A stretch of DNA of 64,000 nucleotides, taken from Eopsaltria australis (taxonomy: Eukaryota; Chordata; Aves; Passeriformes; Petroicidae). The stretch spans positions 372,001 through 436,000 of the forward strand of contig JAVTVJ010000450.1 of the NCBI GenBank assembly GCA_034509425.1, given 5' to 3'. Shown here one piece after another: positions 36,822 to 47,645 of this stretch. The notes beneath the pieces are model-generated. The model did no database searches. It was not told where the DNA came from and saw nothing but the letters and a program-made list of their open reading frames with translations. How positions within the stretch are numbered: the stretch's first letter is position 1; the number at the start of each line of letters is the position of its first letter. Position numbers and translations under genes: made by a program.

Positions 36822-39730
36822 ATGCAGAATGGAAGCCCTTTGGACAGAGAAGCAATGGCACAAATTCTGTATGAAATCACCTGGAGGGGCTGTTGTGTCC
36901 TCCAAGGAGCACAAGTGGCCAGAGAGCTCTTGGAAGAGATGCCAAAGCAGTTGCTAAAAGTGTGGGATAATTTTTCAGGTTTGTGCCTTGCTCTGACTCC
37001 TTCCTCTGTGAGAAGAAACAGAAAGAAGGAAAGTTAAAATATTTATTTTTCCATGTGGAAGAAGTTAAATCCCACGTGGGAACAGAGAAGGGAATGTAAT
37101 GGTTCAAATTGTGGTGTTGGGGATGAAGCTGACCCCATGCATTACCCAGAGGCTTCATGGGGAGGGGAGGGGAGGTGTCTACTTCTCTTCAGATTAAAAG
37201 AAATGTTCTGGAAGCTGAAGGTAATCTCTTCCCAGGCGTTTGTAACTGAGCTTCACAGCTGCCAGATTGCATCTGATCACACGCAGCAGCCCTGGCTGGG
37301 GAGGCTGCAGGCTCAGGAGCAGCACCAGGGATGAGCCAGCCCTGGCTGGGCTCTGTCACAGCCTCCATGCAAAGAGCCTTTCCAGGCAGAAAGTGCCTGG
37401 TTTGCCACCATCCCAAAAGCAACAGAACGAGGTGGGCTCAGCCTTTGGGGTATTGAGATGAGAGGGGGGTTTTCAGACAGGAAATATTGATTTTTTGCAG
37501 TGCCAGCCACTCACCTCACAAAAAATATTGTTCGTCTGAAAGGAAATGTAAATGTAAGCCTTTGACAAAAATATCCCCTTTAAGGAAGCCTTCCCTGCCC
37601 CCCCACCAACTGGCCATAGAAAGTCACATTTACTTATGTGAAACCAGAAAAATTTTAACTTTGAAAACTTTCATCTTTGAAAAAATGCCCTTTCTGTTTG
37701 CCCTTAGCACTGGATTTTGTGGAATGCACCCTTTGTTGTACTGAGGTCTCAGTAGTGCCTGATGCCTCATTTCTCTCTTTTCTGTTTCAAAATTAATCAT
37801 TATTTTCAGTGTTTTTAAGAGCAATAGGTACACCTGAAGATATTTTAAAGAAACTGTTTTAAAAGGTTATAAAAAATAAAATAAATACTTGGCATTGAGA
37901 TTCTTGGAGTGCATGATGAATATTTTAGCAGTAAAAAAATCTAGCCAGAGAGAAATGAAAGGATTTAGTGGCTCTAAATAAAACTCTTTGTGGGTTTTAA
38001 TGTGCAAAAATGGACAACAATGGCTTTAAAGCCTCTCCACAAATACTTACATCTCTGCCCCTGGTATACTCTGTGTCTGTGATATCCGTAGCCAGTAATG
38101 GTCTCTTAGGTCTTTTTAGGTGCTGAGGGAAGGTATTACACCAGTTTTCTCCTCTAGGACTTTGCATAATAACCTTTATGCTTTGAGCAGAGAGCTGTGG
38201 ATGTAAAGCTCAGTTTTTGTATCCTGTGATGCAAACTGAAAACCAGAGGGAGGAGAGGGAAGGGAGATTCGGGAGGTGATCGTTCCCACAGAGGGGCTCA
38301 GCCAGTGTAAATTGTGGAAAGCTCTGTGCTCACACAACTTCAAATTGTCCTGTGGGTGCAGTGAGGTTTCAGACCAGCAATGGATAAGGTTTGGTTGTGT
38401 CACTGCTTGAGGTTTCCATTTCTTTCCCTCCCTCACACACATCCCCACACAGCTGGAGAAGAGAAGCTTCCTGCAGTATCAGCTGTGACAGAGGTGGAGC
38501 ATTACTCGAATTTTTATTTGTGTAATTGATCAATTCACTGGCTAAGAAAGCCTTTATTATTTTTTTAATTAACCAAATGCATTAGTGTCCATGAAATACG
38601 TATTTCTGTAATTATTTCTGTAAAATAATATCTCTGGCCTGAGCAGGAGCCCTTCAGCCCTGCTGTAAGGTTGCCTTTCTGCAAATCCTCCTGCTAATGG
38701 AATCTCATGTATTTTCTTCCTTGCTGTTATAGAAACTCCTATTGCTAAATGTAGTGAAAGCAATTGCTAAAGTGATGGTGCCAGTATAAATTATTAAAAT
38801 TACACAGAGTAATAAAAATGTGTTGTGTATAAAAAGGCACAGAACAAGGCAGTAGGACTCCAGCTTTCAAGTTACTTCAGAAAATTCTCTGTATCTATAA
38901 TCTGGACAAGTGGTACAGTAACTACAGTTGGGCTTTGTCTTTAAATATTTTCTAAAGCAGAATGTTTGGATGCCATTCTTTTCAGGCTTCCAGTTTTCCT
39001 TGAAGAAAATGAGATGGTCTGAAGAAAAGAGGTTCACTCTCAGGTTTTTGATAATTTTTGGAAGCATTTTGGGTTTGGAACATTAAAAACATAATGTTCA
39101 AAATCATACTTAACTTCTGAAAATCTATGTGGTTTGTTTGTAACAAGAGGCACTGATGAGATTTAATTGTGTGAAGATCACTTTGTATCAAATATATAAA
39201 TTCATTAATTGAATACACAGTGTCTGTTTTCTCATTATCAAAACAGAGGAGTTCTCGAGAAACATGAAAAATCTATTCACCCCTTCACTATAAATGAATA
39301 AAAATCATCCCTTTGAGTTTTTTCTTTCTTGCAGCAGGCACTCAGAGAATGGACATGGGAAGTGCCATGGAAAGTTGGAAAGAGACACCACAGAGCACAG
39401 ATGCAAGGTTAGTGTTATACAAAAAAAGGAGTTCAGTGCATAATCTCAGCCCTTGATGGAGAAGATATAGTGAAATGTTGACTTTAATTGCCATGGGACA
39501 TGGATTAGCAGATGGTCCCATGGATAGACTGCTCTCCATGTCTATAAATAGCATAAGTTAATTTATGCAAGATCTTCCATTTCTTTTCCAGCTATCTCCC
39601 AACGTGTCAATATCTTATTGGCAAGGAAGGATCCAGCCCCAGAGCTGGAATAGAGGCCCTGTTTCGAGCCCTGATATCTTGTGATTATGTTACCGCAAAA
39701 AAAGCATCTGATCAAGTAACTCCTGATTGA
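36822..39730 (+). CDS. candidate three-exon ORF of unknown identity (36822-36978, 39335-39407, 39592-39730)
   Basis: Three blocks bounded by GT-AG sites join in one frame to a 122-residue ORF ending in TGA at 39728-39730. Acceptors are strong (tttctatatttgtacag, ttttttctttcttgcag, ccatttcttttccag). Donors are weaker (gtttgt, gttagt). The second block has a NAGNAG acceptor (gcagcag). The product begins MQNGSPLDREAMAQILYEIT, contains an amphipathic ARELLEEMPKQLLKVWDNF stretch, and ends KKASDQVTPD. There is no signal peptide or membrane segment. I recognise no family. Blocks two and three are open in more than one frame, so the phase match is modest evidence. The true start may lie in an unseen upstream exon. 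Confidence 0.2.
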
Positions 39731-40119
39731 AAAGACAGGCTGTGACAGTCTGATCTGAACACACCTTCATCTCAAAAATAACTATCATGGATCTGCAAGT
39801 CAGCTGGAATAATGGCTGGGAGAAGTGGGGGAGGCAGCACAGCTCAGGCCGGGGTCAGGGAGCCTCTCCCAGCTCCATCTCAGGCTGCTGATGGTGTTTG
39901 CTTTGCACATCTCAGCTTCCACCTCCCCCCTGCTGGGTGAATTCCTCTGCTTGAGCTCTCCCTGCCACAGTCACAGGTGAGTGGCAGCAAGGTTTTGGAA
40001 CCTGCCATGGCTGTGTGCAGCCCATCACCTTCAGCCTGGCCCCTCCAGACCAAGTTTGGCCTCCCTGACCTGCAGACCCCTGGTGCTACAGCTGCCCCTC
40101 AGCTCCTCATCACTGTGTT

Positions 40120-40640
40120 ACCTTTTCCCCAACCTGGAAACGAAACTTGAGATCATTTTAGGAAGGAGGGGATATAAAAGGGGATCTTTATTTTGAAGGC
40201 CTTCAGGAGCAGTTATGGAAAGGTGTCCATGAAAGCCTCCCAGGGTTGAGTACACCACCTCCTCCAGGGGTGAGTACATATTTATAGGTTTAAGGAAATT
40301 AGCATAATTGATTAAAAGCACCAATTAGGAGGACAAGTGATGATTCAATTCCCCCCCAGGTCCAGCCCCTTCTCTGGAGCCCCCTCTCAGCAGTGGCTCT
40401 ACTTTATTTATGAAAATGAACCTCAGAGTTGGTTCCCAGGAAGAACCAAGATAGGACAGGGGCCTTGTACCCCCCAGGGGTTTGGAGCTCTGGAATTTGT
40501 TTTGTCTCTCTGCTTAGGAAAAGGCTATGGAAAATTACTGGGAAAACTAGTCACTAATACAATAGGTGACAGAGTTACAAATATATGTACAAAGAGTACA
40601 GGGAACATATAAAAGGAGAAAAGGCAAAATTCAAATGGCA
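40120..40640 (-). mobile_element. LTR-like segment (avian endogenous retrovirus type), minus orientation, tentative
   Basis: On the minus strand it has AAAATAAAGATCC preceded by the core TGAAGGCCTTCA, matching the arrangement at 25985-26020. Upstream on that strand is a TATAAA-like element and mixed sequence of LTR-like composition. No retroviral coding frame was found. Family and ends are uncertain. Confidence 0.35.
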
Positions 40641-43600
40641 TCACTAGAGCTCTTTTCCCTCCTTGCTGGGCTTTCCCAGGCCTCCCACTCTGTGTCTTTC
40701 TGTCCATAGTTTCTGTAATGGAAACCTCGTTTTTTGTTTCACAGCTTTGGCTCCTCTGTCATTCACGAAACCTTATGTTTGGAACTGTGACTGAGAAATT
40801 GGGTACCAGAGTCTCATGGATATTTCTGCTTCTGGGCTTGTTAAGCCATTTGTGCCTTGTCCAAAGAACTCCTAGAAACTCCCACTTTTAAGCTCTCCAC
40901 CCATCATTGTGCAAATGTTGGCACTACAAATCAGGGTCCAAGCAACCTTTTTGTCCAGTTCTCCCTTGCTACTACATTGAATCAAAGAAGTAGCAGTAAA
41001 TATGAAATAAACAGAGAATTTTCTAAGCTGCCTGTGTAAGTACTGGCAGTGTTTTAAGCCAGAGCACTTTCTTTTCCCAAGAATGGCAAGGTATCTCCCA
41101 GCTCCACAGAAGGGCTGAGCCATCCCCCTTCACCACCTGGGCAGGTAAATGAAAATGTAACAGAGGACCTGCAGTGCCTGACTTTGTGCCATTTTGAGCC
41201 TGATATCCACCAAAATTAGCCACCAGAAATATGTATTGATAGATCAAAGTCCCCAACCTGCTCCACAATAAATCTGAACCCCCTTTGGTTCAGTAGGGAT
41301 AGTCTGGATTTACCTACATGTAATTTAGAGCAGATTTTGGACCCTGCCCATGAGCATTATGCCTTTCCCTACAGGAAGGAAGATTGATTCTGACCTTACT
41401 TAAACTAAGCAGCTTTAATCGTTGGGTATAGAAACACCAAGACTGGGCTGGGGGCTGGGGACACAGACATGGGAATCCTATAATCTTTGGTTAAGTTGTA
41501 ATGAAATTGTCCAGGATGAGAAGGAAACAGATGGATTCTGATTAATTTCTCACAAGTGTAGACCTCAGCATCCGATGCAACATATGTGGTGAGCAAATGT
41601 CACTCATGCCTCCAAAGTGCAGAAAAAATCACTATTGTCAGGATGTATTCATTGGCATATTGGCTGCTGAACTCCCAAGGGTGCAAGGATGCTGTGCATT
41701 ACATTTAGTCCCGAATTAAATATTCAGAGGCAGAGATACCTAACCCTTTCCTGTATGCCTCACTGGTTATCACTGTTGAGCTTAATGAATTGAAAGAGGG
41801 AGGGGAAGGGAGATTTCCCCCCCTCCTTTGTAAATCATTATTTACTGTGGAAGGAATATCAAGATGAGTTGGTATTTCTGCTTTAGAGTGTTCAGCTGAC
41901 TACCAATACAGCCTGAGATAGGGAAAATAATGCAGCTTTGAGCTGTAAACGAGCAACTACAAGACTTTCATCTCGTATTGATAGAAATCAGAGCCCAGCT
42001 CTGTGTTTGTGGAGTTATTCTGGGTTTTGTCACTTCTATAATCTATTCCATGTAATTGCATATTTAAACAAAATGTAGTTCATTTATTGATTGCCACTAT
42101 ATTGTTTCAGGCAGGTAAGATAAGAGGCAGAGCTACTTTCTCTTGTCTCCACGTAGTCTTAGGAAGTGGAAGGAGCAACGCGTGTGAGTAAAGCGAGGCC
42201 CCATCTGTGCTGGGGAAAGAGATTCATTACAGCTGACTTGTCCTGTCAGAATTACTGCCCCAGACTGTTTCTGGGAAAAGGATGTCACTAAGATACCTAT
42301 TAGAGTATTTCAACCACAAACTTGAGGAACAAATATTGAGCAGTGGGGGCTCCTCAGAGCTCAGGCTCTGCCTTTGGGTGCAGCTCCCCACTTCCAGTCA
42401 CTCCCTCTGCAAAGTCAAGCAGCGTTTTCTGTCAGTGTCTTCTCTTCTAAAAATTAATTCCTCATTAGAAAAATGAGCAAAAATGGATATTTTGCTCTCT
42501 TCCTTGCTGTGTGTTGAAATTTAATGCCTATCTTTACTTGCACATTTCCCTCCCCACCTTTGGCAAACACTGCTCCACTCACATTATGAGCCGCTTTGTT
42601 TGTCTTAATGATCTCCTATTTACCAAGTGAGTGTGCATCTTTCTTGGTGGGGAAGCTGAATCATCTCAAGAAGAGCTTTATTTCTGATTGAGGAAGAAGA
42701 TGTGGCTGATAAGGCTGGGGAAATCTTGAGACAACCACATTTGCTGCTGTCACACACTGGTTGAAGTTGGCTGTTCACATGCAGCCTCTTCTTTTTTCCT
42801 GAATGGAAGATGCAGCAAAGCTCAATAATTGTTGGGACTACACTAAATAGCCTCCATCTGCTGGAGTCATAACCTTCATCTTGAGACCCCTGGTTTTGGA
42901 AAACTTGATCTGAGGTTCTTGTTTCCCTTTTTCACTGTTCAAAGGTATGAGCTGTGCTGGACTGTGGGTTCCTTTAGCCTCCTGGAGCACAGCAGTGTTT
43001 GGTCTGACTCCATTGCTCATTAGAGACAGCTCATTGTCTCTATGATTAAATCTTTAAAAATTATAATGAGACAATAAGACTGATTTCTCAGGAAGCTGAT
43101 ATGCAATTGAGTGTTGGTCTTGCTAAAATTCCTGATTTTTTTTCTCTTCTGGGCTGTCTCTGACCTTTTTCTCCTGTTGTTGCCTTAATTATGTACCAAA
43201 ATGGAGGGAACAACTAGTGCATCTGTAAAGCTTTTGAACACAGTGCTCGTCTCTGTCAGATGGAAACTCTTGTTTTCACTTTTTCTGTTTTTTCCATGGT
43301 TCCTGACAATGCATCACCTACAGTTCCCTCCTTTAAGCTGTAGTCAGTGCAATGAGTCTAAGTTTGATAATTGCTTGTTGCATCCAGACTGCACAAAGCA
43401 AAATCACTTAAATCCTCTGTTGATCTCCAAAGTCACTGAACAAGACTAAACTGTCTCATTTTCCCTTGTTTTATCACATGGCACTGGAATTCCCTATAAA
43501 TATTACAGTCTGCTTTGCTGTCCTGAGACTCCTTGGCCTCTAAAAGTGACACTGCAAAGCTGCATCAGGACTTTTTGACCCAGTGTTGGGTGAAAACCTC

Positions 43601-44094
43601 AGAGTCTCATGATGCCACCCCAGCTAAATGCATGGTTTTCTGGACAAACCTACCCACTGCTTTGCTTGGCAGAGGTTTTTGTGGGTAACCAAGCAAGTCT
43701 GAAGCCATGGGAAGAAGTGAAGCCAAGGAGAGTGGTGGGAGATGGATTTGTAGGGAAGATAAAATGGTGGGTGGGGAGATTTGTGTTAATTAATTGCAAA
43801 GCTACAGAGAAAAGGAATATAGAACCAATACAGAATTATCTTGTGACCAAAAATATTTCCCTAAATCAGATAAGTGAGAATCTACTCACTCAAGTGAAGC
43901 CATTTTCAAAGAGCAGAGATGAGGGTGGGACCTGGGTGCAGGTTGCCTTTGTCTCTCCAGCTGAGGCATCACACACAAAAGTCCCAATTGCTGCTTCCTG
44001 TGTGCAGCAAACCAGTGGAGATATAAAATCGGGGCATAATGATGAATGAAACTGTGGGATGTGTCTTGATTATCCCAGGTTTCTAATGTATAAT

Positions 44095-44620
44095 TGAATT
44101 ATTTTCGTAAGTGTATTTCAAGCCCTTTGATTTCTGGCCTCTGTTTTTAATTACTCAGCCCCCTCTTGCCCTTGTGCATTATTATGCTGCTCATTAGCAT
44201 TCAGAGAGACTACAGAAGTTTGACTTCTGAATAAAGTAGCGTACAAAAGAGAAGGGATGCTTTTTATCTTACCACTTAATAATTTAAATGGAGCCCTTTT
44301 CTTTAATCAATGTTTAATAGTACAATAGTTGTTTATTTAAACTGTGCTTTGCCTAATTTTGCAAACAAAAAAGAGAGGCAGGATAAACATGTTTAGAAGT
44401 AATAAGCTTTGTAACCATTTTAATCTTCAGAAGACTTAAAATATCTCCAGCACTTCTAATGTCTGTTCATCTCAACGAGGCAGGAACGTGGGCCCTGAAT
44501 GTCTCTGTATCATTTATGCAGTGTTAAGAAGCACCAGCCTATTTTTTATTGGAGGGAAGCAGAAAACCTTGCTAATTGCAAAACTGAAAGCTACTCAGCA
44601 GCGTTAATATTGTTGGCATG
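44095..44620. other. AT-rich block resembling a conserved non-coding element
   Basis: Dense in homeodomain-type TAAT/ATTA cores and SOX-like ACAAT motifs (TTTAATTACT, CTTAATAATTTAAAT, GTACAATAGTTGTTTATT), without repeats or ORFs. This is composition-based only; conservation cannot be tested here. Confidence 0.25.
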
Positions 44621-46984
44621 ACCGCCAGCTGTGATGATTAGGATGTGTGACAGAGGGAGAGATAATTTGATCACAGGCCTGGGGACCAGAAGCTCCTGTG
44701 TCCTGCTCCTTCCCAGTACACCTGCAAAGGCAAGGAAAATACACAGTGAGATTTAGTCCAGCCCCACAGCACCCAAGAATTTTGGGAGGGTCCTGCCAGG
44801 CACAGGGGATGCCAGAAATGTGGGTGTAACTCCAGGGTGAAGGAGGGGATGGGAGCTCAAGGCTGGGCATTGACTTGTCAGAGGAAACAGCTTTATGGGG
44901 GGTAGTAATTTATTACTAATAGGGCAGCAATTAATAATCAGGTGTGGAGGCTCTGCATGTATGGAGGTTGTTCTGTGTCACCAGCAAAATGTGGATTTAG
45001 ACGGGATCAGACAGTGTGGGACAGAAACTGGGAGCCTGAGCCTTGGCAAGGTCAGGGGAACCCTCAGAACACAACATAAAAGAGATGGACTAAAGCCTCA
45101 GTCCCTCTGCTTGGCTCCCTTGTATGCAAAACAGGAATTGATCAGGGATGTGTTGAGGATTTAGAGATATCTGGAGACCGCTTTGGAGACATTAAAACTG
45201 GTGAGCATAAGATCTGCATTTCAAAGTACTCTTTGGACCTCTTAATTCGTTTTGACAGCAACCCAGTGCTAGAAATGAGGCTGTCTCTGCTGTCTGGATG
45301 GGAAAACTGAGGCTAAGAGATGGGAAGGAATTATGAGCACAGGACAGCACCAGGCCAGGGAGAGCTGTGAACTCCTGTCTCCCGTGGCTCAGCAACCCAG
45401 TAAAAACACCCACAGCTGGTGAACTGCTCCATCCACACATATCAGGGGCTTGTTGATCCTACATAATCCCTGTCTGATGTCCTGGCCAGCCTACTTTCAA
45501 CAAACTATACCCCAGGCAGCAAGATGAGACCTTTATTCCTGCTAATTTGTGTCTCCTGTCCTCTAAATCTTTCCCTTTCCCATCAGTACATCCAGTTCCT
45601 TCCCTTTTAACCAGATCTACTTCTCACATTTCTTTATGCAACCTTGGAGCTCCTTCCTGCTTCTGCCTTTTCTCTTTCCCCTTTTCCAGGCTCGCTGGAG
45701 ATCTGGAGGGGTGTTAAGTGTCAGGAACAGTAGGCAAGAAGGTGACAGCTCCTCAGGTAAGGAACGAGATGGAGAGATGTGATCTCATTCTGTGGACTTG
45801 CTCCCCCTTCTTTTGACTATATTGCAACTCCTGCTGATGAAAAGAGCATAGCTGATCTGTGCTAACATGAGATGAGGGAGAGTTAAGGCTGGGGATTTGG
45901 ACCGTTCCTTTCAGGCTAAGTGAATTTATTCAGGATGAGAGAGTCTGCTTCTGGATTATTAATTTACTATGAATGGTGGTGTGGAAGCTGCTGAGATTTT
46001 TATTGTTTTTCACATGAGCACTAGAGAACTTGCACTAAGACAACTCGAAAGGCAATTTGCAATTCCACAACAGTAGCCGTGAGTTTAAAGTAGCCCACTC
46101 TGTTCCACAAGGCATTTTTTTCAGTGATTCTTCCAATTTAAGGAATGTTTCTCCAGGAGGATGACGATTTGTATCACAACAGGATTTAGGTAATACAGCT
46201 GACATCAACCCACTGTTGCACTGAGCCCTGCGGTTACCTACGGTGAGACACTGCCCTCTCTCACAGAAATGAGACTCGATTCTACTCATATTTAAATGCC
46301 TGACAGCCACCGAGGCGTTTATTTGGACGTCACTGTTTAGGCAAGCAGCAGAGCTGCGGGAGAATCCGAGGGTGTAAAGTGGGGTGATAAAGGTTGTGCA
46401 GAGAGTCAGCGGCAGAGCAACGAGGAGACTCCGTTTCCCGGTGGCTGCTGGAAAGGCAAAGTGACCCCGACTTTGTACCCAGGGAAACACCAGCTTTCCT
46501 TCCGTACATTTAAAGCAAACTTGTGAAGATGATGATTTATTGATAGCCCGCAGGACTGTGGACATGCGGTAAGAGGTGTGGGGAGGTTCCGGCCTGAGCC
46601 CCCCGCTCCCTTCTCAAGTTGCAGCTGTTTCCGAAAGATGCTGCGAACTCCGGCCCGGCTGCGAGCTGGGAAACATCTCCCGTGTCTTCCCTCGGCTGAG
46701 CGGAGACCATTCGGATGCTGAAATAAGGTCAGGACTCCGTCAGGCGATTAATAGCCAGGGCTGAGCGAAGGCTCTGCCTCCGGAAGGCAGCGCGATCTTC
46801 CCCGGCGGCAGCATCCCGGCTGCCCGGGGCGGAGGGAGGGACGGAGGGAGGGAGGAGAGGGCACCTCGCCCGAGCAGCTCCGGCTCCGCGCTCCCCGTGC
46901 GCCGTGGGGTCAGGGACCGGGGCGAGCGGAGGGAGGATGCTCCGCGGAGGTGGGAGAGACGCCGAAGCCGTAACCCCGTGCTTC

Positions 46985-47161
46985 CTCCCCAGGTTCTGAG
47001 GAGGAGGAGGAGTGGGAGGGGAGCTCCAAAGCCACTTTAGGCGCTGCGCCGCTACGTGCAGGAGTCTGTGCGGAGCATCCTCCTGGCAGCCTGAACGCCG
47101 GGTGCTCTCCCCGCTACCCCGTGGGTGATTTTCCCTCCCACACCTGCGAGACGGCGGCCAG
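46985..47161 (+). other. TAFA4: candidate untranslated exon 1 of TAFA4 (3' end at donor 47161)
   Basis: GC-rich segment ending in CGGCCAG|GTGAGCGG, a near-consensus donor. The start is arbitrary; no TATA box or initiator decides it. No long plus-strand ORF begins in it. Confidence 0.4.
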
Positions 47162-47515
47162 GTGAGCGGGACCGGGCGGGAGGGGGGCACCGCGGGGTGC
47201 GGGGCCGGGCTGGGCTGGGCTGGGCTGCTGCCGGGGCTCCCCTCCGGCTGCTCGGGCCGGTGCTCGATGCCGGGAGGTGCGGGCCGGGCCGGAGCTGAGG
47301 CTTCCTCCGGGGGGTGCGGGGCTGGACTGGAGCCGGGGGTCCCCGCTGCTCGTCTCTGGCGGGGGGTGCGTGATGCGCGCCAGGGGGAGGCAACTGAGAG
47401 AGAAGCATCGCTTCAGCTGCGATGTAACTTGTGTTTCGGAGCGCAATTACCGCGAGTGTGGTGGCTGACAGTGGCTTATCTGTTCCCCAAGAGGCCACGG
47501 GGGCTGCCCGGCCGG

Positions 47516-47645
47516 GGGCACCCCGGGATCGCCCGCACCGGGCACCCCGCATCCCCCGCACTTGGCATCCCGGGATCTCCCGCACCGGATATCCCGGGAT
47601 GCCCAACATCGGGCAACCCGCATCCCCCGCACTGGGCACCCCCCG
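47516..47645. repeat. GC-rich minisatellite, period 23-24 bp, about five copies
   Basis: Units of the type GGGCACCCCGGGATC-GCCCGCACC and GGGCACCCCGCATC-CCCCGCACT follow one another with a period of 24 (sometimes 23). It lies inside the second CpG island just after the candidate exon 1 donor. Read on the minus strand it gives an 8-residue repeat, a frame artefact and not a protein. Confidence 0.9.

Larger units (their letters stand above)
25376..46200. other. intergenic region between EOGT and the second CpG island
   Basis: About 21 kb of moderate-GC DNA with no gene I can name. Contents that can be described: CR1 fragments at 27648-28010 and 29296-29360, LTR-like segments near 25975-26300 and 40120-40640, a 17-bp minisatellite at 30463-30553, and exon-like ORF segments (28399-28707 minus; 36822-39730 plus). 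Many 60-150 codon ORFs look like chance. Confidence 0.7.

Noticed and set aside
43609..44049. 146-codon ORF on the plus strand
   Set aside because: Unspliced, without a promoter or poly(A) logic, and no recognised similarity. Best taken as chance.
47050..47100. Short similarity in translation to the TAFA4 N-terminus
   Set aside because: The frame meets a stop within about ten codons and only a few hydrophobic residues agree, so it is not a coding exon.
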